Below are positions 8,105-15,837 of a stretch of DNA of 64,000 nucleotides, in pieces (the stretch's first letter is position 1; every line of letters starts with the position of its first letter). The translations under genes were made by a program, and so were the position numbers. Under the pieces are notes generated by a model, which saw only the letters and a program-made list of their open reading frames with translations, did no database searches and had not been told where the DNA came from. This stretch comes from Actinoplanes sichuanensis (GTDB taxonomy: Bacteria > Actinomycetota > Actinomycetes > Mycobacteriales > Micromonosporaceae): the NCBI RefSeq assembly GCF_033097365.1, contig NZ_AP028461.1, positions 6,634,001-6,698,000 on the forward strand. The letters run 5' to 3'.

Positions 8105-8655
8105 CCGTGCTGCGTCCGGCCACCACGGCCGACGTCGAAGCGATCATGGACGTCCAGGAGGAGGGTTCGGTCCGGGCGCTGTCCGAGATCTTCCCGCAGG
8201 ACGAGTACCCGTTCCCCCGCGCCGAACTCACCGAACGGTGGCTCACCGAGATCAACGACCCGGCGATCCGGGTCCTGGTGATCCTCCAGGACGGACGGGT
8301 CGCCGGATATGCCGCATTACTTCAAGATCAACTTCTTCATTTCGGTACGGCCACCCGCACCTGGGGCACCGGGCTGGCCTCGGCCGCGCACGACGAACTC
8401 GTCGAGATGCTCGGTGGCACCGGTCGCCTGTGGGTGCTCACCGGCAACCACCGGGCGAGACGCTTCTACCAGAGAATGGGCTGGCAGCCGACCGGGATCT
8501 CGGTCCCCGACGAGTTCCCGCCACACCCGGAGCTCATGGAATACCACCTGCCCGCCCGCACCACACCCACCCACCCCGCGACTCCCCGACCACCTCACGG
8601 GCTGCGGACGCCACGCACGCCACCACGGTCGTCACCCACACACGACGCCACGTAG
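8101..8655 (+). CDS. GNAT family N-acetyltransferase
   Basis: 184 residues, with the first 155 or so forming a GNAT domain: LRPATTADVEAIMDVQ at the start, VAGYAALL (beta 4) and LTGNHRARRFYQRMGWQPTG (the C-terminal GNAT motif). The acetyl-CoA-binding Q/R-x-x-G-x-G loop is not obvious. The last 30 residues are Pro/Thr-rich and overlap the opposite-strand gene by about 60 bases. The start overlaps the upstream kinase-like gene as ATGA, so the two are probably co-translated. Substrate unknown. Confidence 0.8.
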   Translation: MTVLRPATTADVEAIMDVQEEGSVRALSEIFPQDEYPFPRAELTERWLTEINDPAIRVLVILQDGRVAGYAALLQDQLLHFGTATRTWGTGLASAAHDELVEMLGGTGRLWVLTGNHRARRFYQRMGWQPTGISVPDEFPPHPELMEYHLPARTTPTHPATPRPPHGLRTPRTPPRSSPTHDAT

Positions 8656-9266
8656 ACGACATCCGGCCGACCCCGCTCCACCGGGATCCGAACCGTGTGC
8701 ACCGGCCCCACCAGACGATCCAACGTCGCCGCGAAGCCCGGAGCGGTGGACGCACTCCACAGCGCAAGCACCCCACCCGGCCGCAGATGCTCCCGCAGCA
8801 TGGCCAGACCGGACCGCCGGAACAACCCGGTGCCATGATCGACGATCGTCCAACCCGGACCGTTGTCGACATCCAGGCAGATCGCGTCGAACCGATCACT
8901 GGTACCGGTGAACCACACCGCCAGGTCGGCGGTCACCACCCGCACCCGCGGATCGTCCAGCGCCCCCTCGCTGAACGGCCGCAACACCCCCCGATGCCAC
9001 GCCACGACAGCCGGCTCGACCTCCACCACGATGATCTCGACAGCGTCCGTACGAACCGCCTCGGCCAGCGCGAACCCCACCCCCAGCCCACCGAGAAGCA
9101 GACGCGGACGCGGCCCGACCGCCGCCAGGGCAGCCCGCACCAGCACCCGCTCCGAACGGCCGGACCGCGTGTCCATCAGGAAGACACCGTTGCTGATCAG
9201 CTCGAAGTGTCCATCCCGGCTCCGCAGGACCAGCTCCCCCCGATCGGTGAAGACCCGTTCCTCCAT
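8595..9266 (-). CDS. spermidine-synthase-like methyltransferase-fold protein
   Basis: About 223 residues of Rossmann methyltransferase fold in the polyamine-synthase-like branch. LLLGGLGVGFALAEA is the nucleotide-binding loop, IIVVEVEPAVV carries the ribose-binding acidic residue, and FDAICLDVDNGPGW matches the D-x-D-x-P segment of spermidine synthases. It lacks the N-terminal beta-strand domain of true spermidine synthase, so the activity may differ. The start at 9266 is preferred; 9275 is also possible. It converges on and overlaps the GNAT gene tail. Confidence 0.75.
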   Translation of the reverse strand: MEERVFTDRGELVLRSRDGHFELISNGVFLMDTRSGRSERVLVRAALAAVGPRPRLLLGGLGVGFALAEAVRTDAVEIIVVEVEPAVVAWHRGVLRPFSEGALDDPRVRVVTADLAVWFTGTSDRFDAICLDVDNGPGWTIVDHGTGLFRRSGLAMLREHLRPGGVLALWSASTAPGFAATLDRLVGPVHTVRIPVERGRPDVVYVASCVGDDRGGVRGVRSP

Positions 9267-9322
9267 GGGCGGCAAGCCTACGCACCCGATGGACCCACGT
9301 CGATGCGCTACGGTGACTCATC

Positions 9323-9799
9323 GTGAACCCCGACGACGGCATGACGGTTCCCGATCACTGCACCCAAGCCCTCGACCGGGCCCGGCGGCACAGCGTCGAC
9401 ACCACCGGAGCCCTGGCCGTCGCCCACAACCGCAACAGCGGCACCGACATCTACCTGCTCGTCTACCCCGACCGACTGGAACTCGCCAGCACCGGCAGCC
9501 TGATGGGCACCGGCGCCGGCCGGGAACGCGTACCCCTCACCTCCGTCGACGACGTGACCGCCCGTGATCGCCTGATCCGGTCGTCGGTCGAGATCAGCAC
9601 CGGCGGCAACACGCTGTCGTTCAGCGCCGACCGACACACCGCCGCCTACCTGGCCGCCCTGATCCGCCGGCGGATGACCGCCGCCCCCGACCACACGGCG
9701 CTGCTGCACAACCTGGCCGAACTCCACGCCGCGGGCGTGCTCACCGATGACGAGTACACCGCCAAACGAGCCGCCCTGCTCGCTAACCCAGAGCCGTGA
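9323..9799 (+). CDS. SHOCT-domain protein
   Basis: 158 residues. The C-terminus (LHNLAELHAAGVLTDDEYTAKRAALL) is a short SHOCT module, often linked to oligomerisation. The N-terminal 110 residues look like a PH-like beta domain (LLVYPDRLELASTG, REVPLTSV-type segment). The start is GTG at 9323; ATG at 9341 is an alternative. It shares a 50-base divergent spacer with the spermidine-synthase-like gene. Role unknown. Confidence 0.65.
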   Translation: MNPDDGMTVPDHCTQALDRARRHSVDTTGALAVAHNRNSGTDIYLLVYPDRLELASTGSLMGTGAGRERVPLTSVDDVTARDRLIRSSVEISTGGNTLSFSADRHTAAYLAALIRRRMTAAPDHTALLHNLAELHAAGVLTDDEYTAKRAALLANPEP

Positions 9800-10607
9800 T
9801 CAGGGCCGCCGCCTCCGTGCTCCGCGGACGATCACTGACCTGACCGTCACCGATCTCGACGACCCGCCACCGGCCATCCACGTGCCGCGCCAGATCGACG
9901 GTCACGAACGGCAGATCAACCCCACCGAGATCCGGGAGTACGACGTCCGCCGGCGGCAGTTCACCCGGAGTGTCCGGATGCGCCGTGACCAACCGGCACA
10001 CCCCGCCCACCCACCAGGTACGCACCTCGGCGCCGACGAACGACTCGAACCGCCGCACCACGAACCCACCGGCGAAACCGTTCCCCCGCAACTCCCGGAA
10101 CCGGCTCGCCACCGCCCACGCCGCAGCATCGTCGGCGACGTCCGGCAGGTACGCCGCCTCATGCCAGTAGTGCTTCATCGACTTCGTGTAGTCGCGCAGC
10201 ACCGCCGGTCCCGCACCCAACTCACCGCACACCCGCCGGAACTCCGCCCGCCCGTCCCCGACCGTCCACACCGACTCCGGGGTGTCCCCGACGATCGCCG
10301 CATACCAGCCGGGCAGTTCGTGCGCCCGCCGATACTGCTCCGGCCCGGTCCGCAGCGACACCCCACGGGCGGTGAGGGCCCGCGCCATCGCGGCATACCG
10401 GTCGGCGTCCAGCATCCAGCCGCGATAGACCGCATCGGCACCGGCCGGAACCCGCGCCACCCCGCCGTCCGCGTCATCGCTCGCCAGGGCGTCGTGGTCG
10501 ACCAGCGCCACCTCGATCCCGGCCTCCCGGGCGGCACCCGCCTCGTCGGCGAAATGCTCGTCCGGACGACGCGGGCGAAGAACATCGGAGGGCACCAGCA
10601 GCATCAC
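9783..10607 (-). CDS. ATP-grasp domain protein (DUF4343 type)
   Basis: 274 residues. The N-terminal half has a pre-ATP-grasp-like fold (VALVDHDALA). The C-terminal half has ATP-grasp-like segments: LRDYTKSMKHYWHEA with the ATP-contacting Lys, GGFVVRRFESFVGAEVRTWWV, and HVDGRWRVVEIGDGQVS, which fits the metal-binding end of the fold. It probably makes a carboxylate-amine bond, substrate unknown. The 3' end overlaps the converging SHOCT gene by 17 bases. The start is 30 bases from the divergent nitrilase gene, with an inverted repeat between them. Confidence 0.8.
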   Translation of the reverse strand: MMLLVPSDVLRPRRPDEHFADEAGAAREAGIEVALVDHDALASDDADGGVARVPAGADAVYRGWMLDADRYAAMARALTARGVSLRTGPEQYRRAHELPGWYAAIVGDTPESVWTVGDGRAEFRRVCGELGAGPAVLRDYTKSMKHYWHEAAYLPDVADDAAAWAVASRFRELRGNGFAGGFVVRRFESFVGAEVRTWWVGGVCRLVTAHPDTPGELPPADVVLPDLGGVDLPFVTVDLARHVDGRWRVVEIGDGQVSDRPRSTEAAALITALG

Positions 10608-10608
10608 G

Positions 10609-10646
10609 GATACGCATCATGCCAATAGCCTGCGAACATGCGTATC
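10609..10646. promoter_or_regulatory. inverted repeat in divergent promoter
   Basis: 9-bp arms GATACGCAT (10609-10617) and ATGCGTATC (10638-10646), perfectly complementary, with a 20-base spacer. They span the whole 30-base spacer between the divergent ATP-grasp and nitrilase genes. The right arm contains the nitrilase ATG, so a bound regulator would block both starts. No regulator gene is adjacent. Confidence 0.4.
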
Positions 10647-11366
10647 GGTGCCTGCCAGACCCCGGAACTGCTCGACGACGTGCCGGCCGCCCTGGCCACG
10701 GTGGAGGAGTTCGCGGCCCGACCCGAGGCGTCCGGGATGGACGTGCTGCTGTTCCCGGAGTGCTTCCTCCAGGGCTACACGGTCACACCGGAACATCTCC
10801 TCCGAACCGGATACGACCTGGCGTCCCCCTCGTTCGCCGCGATCCTGGAGCGGCTCGCCCCGATCCGGCCGACCCTCGTGCTCGGCCTGATCGAACGCCG
10901 GGGAACCCGCTTCCACAACACGGCCGCGGTGATCTCCGGCGGAACCCTGCTCGGCGCCTACCGCAAGACACACCTCGTCGACGGGGAAGCCGCCTTCACC
11001 CCCGGCGACGGATATCCGGTGTTCGACATCGGCGGCGTCCGCTTCGGCATCAACATCTGCTACGACACCCGGTTCCCGGCACCGGCGGCCGCGGTCGCCG
11101 CACAGGGCGCGCGGGTGCTGCTCGTGCCCGCCCAGAACATGATGCGACGAACCAACGCCGAACACTGGAAACCCCTGCACCACCGGATCCGCGCCGAACG
11201 TGCCCGCGAAACCGGCATGTGGCTGGTGTCCGCCGACGTCACCGGCGAACGCGGCACCTCACACATCGGCTACGGCCCGACCAGCGTGATCAGCCCGGCC
11301 GGCGAGGTGCTGACGCAGGTCGCCCCCATGACCGTCGGCCTGGTCACCGTCGAGATCGCCCCCTGA
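10638..11366 (+). CDS. carbon-nitrogen hydrolase (nitrilase superfamily)
   Basis: 242 residues covering one complete nitrilase domain. The Glu-Lys-Cys triad is visible: Glu41 in LLFPECF, Lys110 in YRKTHL and Cys141 in NICYDTRFP. The family hydrolyses amides, carbamoyl groups or nitriles. The substrate is not evident; N-carbamoyl-amino-acid or omega-amidase-like relatives are similar in size. There is no ribosome binding site before ATG 10638, so a leaderless transcript is possible. It is followed by a tandem-repeat region. Confidence 0.88.
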   Translation: MRIGACQTPELLDDVPAALATVEEFAARPEASGMDVLLFPECFLQGYTVTPEHLLRTGYDLASPSFAAILERLAPIRPTLVLGLIERRGTRFHNTAAVISGGTLLGAYRKTHLVDGEAAFTPGDGYPVFDIGGVRFGINICYDTRFPAPAAAVAAQGARVLLVPAQNMMRRTNAEHWKPLHHRIRAERARETGMWLVSADVTGERGTSHIGYGPTSVISPAGEVLTQVAPMTVGLVTVEIAP

Positions 11367-11404
11367 GCCATCCCGACACCGCCCGGCCAGGCTACAACCG
11401 GTCG

Positions 11405-11645
11405 GGTCTCGTCGCGCGGGTCTCGCCGCACGGATCTTCGCCGCACGGATCCTCGTCGCGCGGATCCTCGTCGCGCGGGTCTCGCCGCACGGATCTTCGC
11501 CGCACGGATCCTCGTCGCGCGGATCCTCGTCGCGCGGGTCTCGCCGCACGGATCTTCGCCGCACGGATCCTCGTCGCGCGGATCCTCGTCGCGCGGGTCT
11601 CGCCGCACGGATCTTCGTCGCGCGGATCCTCGTCGCGCGGGTCTC
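11405..11645. repeat. minisatellite with 14/15-base units in a 59-base higher-order period
   Basis: About 16 units of 14-15 bases alternate between two types, TCGTCGCGCGG-ending and TCGCCGCACGG-ending, joined by ATCC, ATCT or GTC. They repeat as a 59-base block (15+15+15+14) about 3.5 times. 59 is not divisible by three, so no single frame is preserved and the overlapping Arg-rich frames are unlikely to be coding. It lies between converging genes, 38 bases past the nitrilase stop. 11646-11732 shows nothing else. Confidence 0.9.
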
Positions 11646-11732
11646 AGCCGCGCGAGTCGGCCCCGCCGGCGCCGGACGGGCGGTTTTCGGACAGGCAGGT
11701 CTTCGGACAGGCGGGCCTTGGCCGGTCCCGCC

Positions 11733-12413
11733 TCAGGGTGCCCGAACGCCGGACGGGCGGGGCTCGGACGGGCGGGCCAGCGGGGCCAGTGCGGCGAGCA
11801 GGATCAGCGCGGCCGGAGGCAGGGAGTCGGCGTCGATCAGCACCGCCACGATGCCGGCACCGAACAGCAGCGGGCTCCACGCCGGAGCGTGCCGGGACGC
11901 GACCAACAGGCCGAGCAGCGTGAGCATGCCCAGCGAGAACAGCAGCGGACCGGCGAGACGAAGCAGATCGGGAAGTGGCGTCACCCCGGCGATCGCCGTC
12001 GAGACGAGCGTCCAGAGGAAGCAGGCCGTGCCGGCCACGGTCGCCGCCGCAGCGAACGCGGCCACCGGACGCGCACCCACGGGCACCAGCGGCCGGACCG
12101 CCGCGGCCAGTACACCGAACAACACCATCGAGGCGAACAGCGCCAGGTGCGCGAAGTCGGCGGCGAGCCCTCGACCGGTTGCACCGTCAAGCCCGTCGAC
12201 CAGCCGCAACAGCCCGTAGACGAGCAGCAGAACCGGAGCATCCACCGCCGCATGCCGAACCGTGAGACTGTGCGCGACCACCGCCCCGGCCCCGATCGGC
12301 GCCACGCGATCGTCCGGAACCGTGACGACGCTCCGCATCGCGGGGGCCTCCAGCAGCGTCACGCTACCCGGAACAGTGACGGTTCCCGATGCTCTGGTCC
12401 GACTCGAAGGCAT
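11733..12413 (-). CDS. integral membrane protein, unknown function
   Basis: About 226 residues with six or so hydrophobic helices, for example VLLLVYGLLRLV, LALFASMVLFGVLAA, TACFLWTLVSTAIAG, LLFSLGMLTLLGLL and VAVLIDADSLPPAALILLAAL. The tail is Pro/Arg-rich. ATG at 12413 is chosen; 12338 (MRSVV) is an alternative, and the extension to 12503 is not supported. No family motif is recognised. It converges on the nitrilase gene across the repeat. Confidence 0.6.
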   Translation of the reverse strand: MPSSRTRASGTVTVPGSVTLLEAPAMRSVVTVPDDRVAPIGAGAVVAHSLTVRHAAVDAPVLLLVYGLLRLVDGLDGATGRGLAADFAHLALFASMVLFGVLAAAVRPLVPVGARPVAAFAAAATVAGTACFLWTLVSTAIAGVTPLPDLLRLAGPLLFSLGMLTLLGLLVASRHAPAWSPLLFGAGIVAVLIDADSLPPAALILLAALAPLARPSEPRPSGVRAP

Positions 12414-12599
12414 GGCCCGACCGTACGGCCGAGCGGCAAATCGGTGGTTCCGGCGCTTTCCCTGGCACAACCCCGGTTCCACCCCCAGGTGCCCACCCCA
12501 CAACCCCTAAGGCATCCTAGGAACCCATCCCAAATCCCGGCTGCCGCCGTTCCAACCCCCAAGGAACCGACACCAGTCGACCTGTGCGGCGCCGAGACC

Positions 12600-12668
12600 G
12601 GCATACGCAGCGCGGGCGGGCGGCGCGAGGCGGCGCGAGGCGGCGCGAGGCGCGGTGCGGCGCGAGGC
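12600..12668. repeat. low-complexity GC-rich direct repeats
   Basis: Five or so imperfect copies of the decamer GGCGGCGCGA in the 5' region of the EgtA-like gene, in a gene-free stretch (12414-12785) otherwise containing only the operator-like palindrome at 12724. Confidence 0.7.
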
Positions 12669-12723
12669 GGCGAAGCAGCATGGTGCGGAGGCGCCGAACG
12701 ATGGCGGCACGCGTCGTCGTTTC

Positions 12724-12742
12724 TCCTATTTGGCAGATAGGA
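12724..12742. promoter_or_regulatory. operator-like inverted repeat before the EgtA-like gene
   Basis: TCCTATTTGGCAGATAGGA has 6-bp perfect arms (TCCTAT/ATAGGA). It is followed by GATATGCT (about 12746), a plausible -10 element, 40 bases before the GTG start. AT-rich context is unusual for this GC-rich region, which favours a real control site. Confidence 0.5.
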
Positions 12743-12785
12743 ATGATATGCTCGCCGCTCCCCGGGGTAGAAGGAGTGAGCGGGC

Positions 12786-13823
12786 GTGGGCATCCTTAGC
12801 GAGCAGGCAGCCGAGGAGTTCGTCGCGGCGCGGGCGTTCTCGCCGGGGCTGCCCGGGTTCGTCGGGATCGCTGTTGATCTTCTGGTTGATCCGGCCTGGG
12901 CTCCGACTGGGCGACGGCCGCTGCGGCATGGATTCCTCGATACCAGGTCGTCGCGGGTTCTCGTGGTCAGCGGGCCGCCGTCGCCGGGGCTGGAGGTGGC
13001 GCTGCGCCGGATGGGCGATGACCTGGGCGCCTCGGGGCGGATCGTCGATCAGCATCGGCTGACCGTTCTGTCGCAGGCGGCGGCTCCGGAAGGGCCGGCT
13101 CTCGACTTCGCGACGGCGGGCGTCCGGGTGGGGCTGGAGGCCGGGCTCGACGGGGGCGGGCCGCTCGGGCTGCCGCGCCGCTGGGAGCTGGCGCACACCC
13201 TGGCCCCGGTGCTGGCGGCCGCTTTCGCGAACTCTCCACTGCGCGACGGTCGGCCGTCCGGATGGCGCAGCACACGCCAGGCCCTTCGCCGTGACCAGCC
13301 GGTTCGCCCACCGGCCGGGGAGCCGCGGGACGCGTGGGCGGCGTACGTCCTGGATGCCCCGGGAAGCTCCGGGAGGACGCCGCGGCAGACGATCCGGGCC
13401 GGTGGCCGGGTGACCACCGCCGATCTGGACCGGCACATGGCCGGGCTGCGGCCCGCGGTGGCCGCTCGCGGCCATCTCGAGATCGACGCCGCGGACCGGC
13501 AGCCCGGCAACGGGTGGCGCCTTCCGGCCGCGGTGACTTCGGTACTTCTGGACGACCCGCGCGCCGCCGAGGAGGCGACCGGGGCGACCGCCCACCTGGC
13601 CGACTCACCGGCGCTCTGGGAACGGGCCGCCCGCGACGCCCTCACCGATCCGGCGCTGGCCGCCGCGGCACGGGATTGTTTCCTGGCCGCTTACGCGGCA
13701 CTCACCCGCCAGGGTGTCTCCCGCGAGCTGCGTGACGAGGTCGCCGAGTTCACCGAGCGGTACGTCTATCGCGGCCGCTGCCCCGCCGACGACATCCTGG
13801 ACACGGTCGCCGCCCACCCCTGA
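12786..13823 (+). CDS. EgtA-like glutamate-cysteine ligase homolog, probably catalytically altered
   Basis: 345 residues. The central and C-terminal parts follow actinobacterial EgtA closely: RRWELAHTLAPVLAAAFANS, GRPSGWRSTRQAL, DAWAAYVLDAP, LDRHMAGLRPAVAARGHLEI and QPGNGWRLPAAV. EgtA makes gamma-glutamylcysteine for ergothioneine. The N-terminal GVELE glutamates that bind metal/ATP read GIAVD here, and the EPGGQVELS strand is replaced by an unrelated VLVVSGPPSPGLEV stretch, so ordinary ligase activity is doubtful. It is shorter than EgtA (usually over 400). No egtB, egtC, egtD or egtE lies nearby. The start is GTG 12786 after AAGGAG; it is a single gene behind an operator-like palindrome. 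Confidence 0.7.
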   Translation: MGILSEQAAEEFVAARAFSPGLPGFVGIAVDLLVDPAWAPTGRRPLRHGFLDTRSSRVLVVSGPPSPGLEVALRRMGDDLGASGRIVDQHRLTVLSQAAAPEGPALDFATAGVRVGLEAGLDGGGPLGLPRRWELAHTLAPVLAAAFANSPLRDGRPSGWRSTRQALRRDQPVRPPAGEPRDAWAAYVLDAPGSSGRTPRQTIRAGGRVTTADLDRHMAGLRPAVAARGHLEIDAADRQPGNGWRLPAAVTSVLLDDPRAAEEATGATAHLADSPALWERAARDALTDPALAAAARDCFLAAYAALTRQGVSRELRDEVAEFTERYVYRGRCPADDILDTVAAHP

Positions 13824-13947
13824 GCCACCACGCCGAAGATTGACGGCGACCCCGGCTCGACACCCGCCCGGCGCAAATGCGATCAGGGGTGCCGGGCCGC
13901 GAACCGCGTGGCGACCGGCCGGTGTCGCATGCGCCCTGGCCGATGGG

Positions 13948-14391
13948 CTACGCGGTGGCGGTCAGGGTGGGGAAGGTGGTCATCGGCTTCGCCGAGGGCG
14001 CCGGCTCGCCGGGAAGGGCCGACAGCGCGGCCGGCAGGGCGGCGGGACGCACCACAGCAGCCGGCGCGACGACCGGGCGCAAGGCGGCGGGCGGCACGGC
14101 AGCCGCAGCCGGGCGCAAAGCCGCAGGCGGCACGGCAGCCGCAGCCGGGCGCAAAGCCGCAGGCGGCACGGCAGCGGGGCGCGGCAGGGCCAGGGGGATC
14201 GCCGGGGGCGGGTCGATGAGGGACACGGTCCGGGTGGCTTCGGAGGCGAAGTGGGCCGCCACCTCGATGGCGCTGACCACGGTGGCGTGGCGTTCGCCCG
14301 GATGGACGCGGCGGCTGGCCGACAGGTGGGCACGGAGCTGGAGCATCCGCTCGATGCAGTCGTCGAACAGTGTCAGCATCTCGTCGTGCAC
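13948..14391 (-). CDS. hypothetical protein with Pro/Ala repeat tail
   Basis: 147 residues. The first 60 residues are helical and conserved-looking (DEMLTLFDDCIERMLQLRAHL, VVSAIEVAAHFASEA). The rest is a Pro/Ala-rich low-complexity tail with repeated PPAALRPAAAAV units encoded by 36-base DNA repeats. GTG at 14391 is chosen because GGGAGG lies about 8 bases upstream; the longer frame to 14637 has no supporting features. Function unknown. Confidence 0.55.
   Translation of the reverse strand: MHDEMLTLFDDCIERMLQLRAHLSASRRVHPGERHATVVSAIEVAAHFASEATRTVSLIDPPPAIPLALPRPAAVPPAALRPAAAAVPPAALRPAAAAVPPAALRPVVAPAAVVRPAALPAALSALPGEPAPSAKPMTTFPTLTATA
14090..14175. repeat. 36-base tandem repeat inside the hypothetical gene
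   Basis: Two identical 36-base units (14090-14125 and 14126-14161) plus a partial third, keeping frame and encoding the Pro/Ala repeats. It is likely length-variable between strains. Confidence 0.85.
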
Positions 14392-14616
14392 GTGGACATC
14401 CCTCCCGTTCCGGGCGGGCCGCCGGGCAGCAACAGTCCAGGGTGGGTCAGGGATGCGTGCCCCGCGACGCGGCGAGTGAGATTGATCGTAGGTTCCGAGG
14501 TGACCCCGAGGCGCACGGTTCGGTAACCATCTGTCGAGAGTACGTTTACGGATCGTTTTCCGGGGCATCGCGTTCAGGTTTTGGGACGATCCGCCACGCA
14601 CGCCTCTGAGCAGGCC

Positions 14617-14683
14617 TTTCAACTTCCCGGTTGACATCCGCCGCCAGACGCGTCTACCTTGTGTTTCAACCAGAAAGTTGAAA
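14617..14683 (+). promoter_or_regulatory. promoter with twin operators of the ArsR-SRPBCC operon
   Basis: Two sites share the pattern TTTCAAC-N6-GTTGAMA: 14617-14636, overlapping the -35 TTGACA (14631-14636), and 14664-14683, just after the -10-like TACCTT (14655-14660). Their starts are 47 bases apart. The spacing suits an ArsR dimer pair blocking both ends of the promoter. The coding start is at 14694. Confidence 0.75.
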
Positions 14684-14693
14684 TGAGGGGCTA

Positions 14694-15047
14694 ATGTCGG
14701 CGGACACGATGGAACGGGTCTTCGGCGCGCTGGCCGACCCGACCCGGCTCGACATGGTGGCCCGGCTCGCCGGCGGCGATGCCACGGTCAACCAGCTCGC
14801 CGAGCCGTACCGGATGTCGCTTCAAGCGGTCTACAAGCACCTGCGCGTCCTCGAGGACGCCGGTCTGGTGAGCCGCCCGCCCGGCCCGCAGCCCCGCGTG
14901 GTGCGTCTGGAGACGGAGGTCTTCGACCGGATGGAAGCGTGGATCGAGCGCTACCGCCGGCGGGCCGAGGAGCGCTACTCGAGGCTCGACGCCGTGCTGG
15001 CGGAGATGAACGAGGACGACAACACCGAGGGAGAGGAAGAGTCATGA
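14694..15047 (+). CDS. ArsR-family winged-helix regulator
   Basis: 117 residues. The winged HTH reads VFGALADPTRLDMVARL, then NQLAEPYRMSLQAVYKHLRVLEDAGLV and a wing with RVVRLE. No metal-binding Cys pair is present, so it is of the non-metal type commonly paired with SRPBCC (AHSA1) genes. The tail is acidic. The stop overlaps the next gene (ATGA). Twin inverted repeats at its own promoter indicate autorepression. Confidence 0.9.
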   Translation: MSADTMERVFGALADPTRLDMVARLAGGDATVNQLAEPYRMSLQAVYKHLRVLEDAGLVSRPPGPQPRVVRLETEVFDRMEAWIERYRRRAEERYSRLDAVLAEMNEDDNTEGEEES

Positions 15048-15517
15048 GCGAGGCGAAAATCGAGGCCGACCCGAAGCTGCCGATCATCCGGATCACCCGG
15101 GATTTCGCCGCGACCCCGGCGCAGCTGCTGCGGGCGCACACCGACCCGGATCTGTTCGTGCAGTGGTGTGGGCCGGACTCACTGGTCAACAAGATCGACT
15201 ATTGGGACGCCCGGACCGGCGGGAGCTGGCGCTACGTGGCCTCCCGCGACGGCGAGGAGTACGCGTTCCACGGCTCGTTCCATCACGTCGGGGCGGACCG
15301 GATCGTGCAGACCTTCACCTTCGAGGGCCAGCCCGACGGGGTCGCCCTGGAGACCCTGTGGTTCGAGGATCTGGGTGACGGGCGGACCCGCCTGCACGCT
15401 CAGTCGCTGGTGGACAGCTTCGAGGGCCGGGACGCCTGGCTCAAGAGCGGCATGGAGGTCGGCGTCGACGAGGGGTACGCCAAGCTGGAGCGGCTGGCCG
15501 TCGAGGGCCGCATCTGA
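15044..15517 (+). CDS. SRPBCC (AHSA1-like) family protein
   Basis: 157 residues: a START/Bet-v-1-like ligand-binding fold with the AHSA1 pattern (ITRDFAATPAQLLRAHTDPDLFVQWCGP, DARTGGSWRYV, FHGSFHHVGADRIVQTFTFEG, GMEVGVDEGYAKLERL). It is coupled to the upstream ArsR gene by ATGA. Such pairs are common in actinobacteria and are thought to bind or process small hydrophobic ligands; the ligand is unknown. Confidence 0.9.
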   Translation: MSEAKIEADPKLPIIRITRDFAATPAQLLRAHTDPDLFVQWCGPDSLVNKIDYWDARTGGSWRYVASRDGEEYAFHGSFHHVGADRIVQTFTFEGQPDGVALETLWFEDLGDGRTRLHAQSLVDSFEGRDAWLKSGMEVGVDEGYAKLERLAVEGRI

Positions 15518-15732
15518 GCGGCGGCGTCCTCGGCCTCGTGCCGCAGGAGCACGGCCCGCACGTCGAGGAGCTGGTCGGCCCGCTCCCGGGCGAACCTGTC
15601 CCGCTCCCAGCCGGGCACGGCCCGGACGGCGGCCAGCTCGGCGTCGACATCGGCGACGGTCATCCGCAGCGGATTGGGCGCAGGGTCGACGCGCTCGTTG
15701 AACCAAGCACTGATCCACTTGAACATGCTCAT
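15400..15732 (-). CDS. small hypothetical protein, 3' end antisense to the SRPBCC gene
   Basis: About 110 residues starting MSMFKWISAWFNERVDPAPN, with a helical, charged middle (ADVDAELAAVRAVPGWERDRFARERADQLLDV is its pattern, given in parts: DVDAELAAV, RDRFARERADQLL). The last 40 residues lie antisense to the SRPBCC coding end (118-base overlap) and are Ser/Pro-rich. It may be a real gene with a run-on tail. The upstream frame to 15786 is possible. Confidence 0.45.
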   Translation of the reverse strand: MSMFKWISAWFNERVDPAPNPLRMTVADVDAELAAVRAVPGWERDRFARERADQLLDVRAVLLRHEAEDAAAQMRPSTASRSSLAYPSSTPTSMPLLSQASRPSKLSTSD

Positions 15733-15799
15733 CCCCCGATACGACCCCTCCACAGCGGAGGAGACCATATCGGAGATCGTCGTCACAGTGAACAGGGGG

Positions 15800-15832
15800 A
15801 CGGGGCGCGTCGCATCGAGCGGCGCGCCCCGT
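15800..15832 (-). terminator. hairpin after the GT4 gene
   Basis: Perfect 10-bp arms ACGGGGCGCG (15800-15809) and CGCGCCCCGT (15823-15832) with a 13-base loop, 5 bases past the glycosyltransferase stop on the minus strand. Confidence 0.7.
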
Positions 15833-15837
15833 ACCGA

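Noticed and set aside
11259..11608. Arg/Asp-rich frames across the 59-base minisatellite
   Set aside because: The repeat period is not a multiple of three, all three frames give similar low-complexity peptides, and no start signal is seen.
12786..13823. Ergothioneine biosynthesis cluster
   Set aside because: Only an EgtA-like gene is present, its catalytic residues look lost, and no egtB, egtC, egtD or egtE is nearby.
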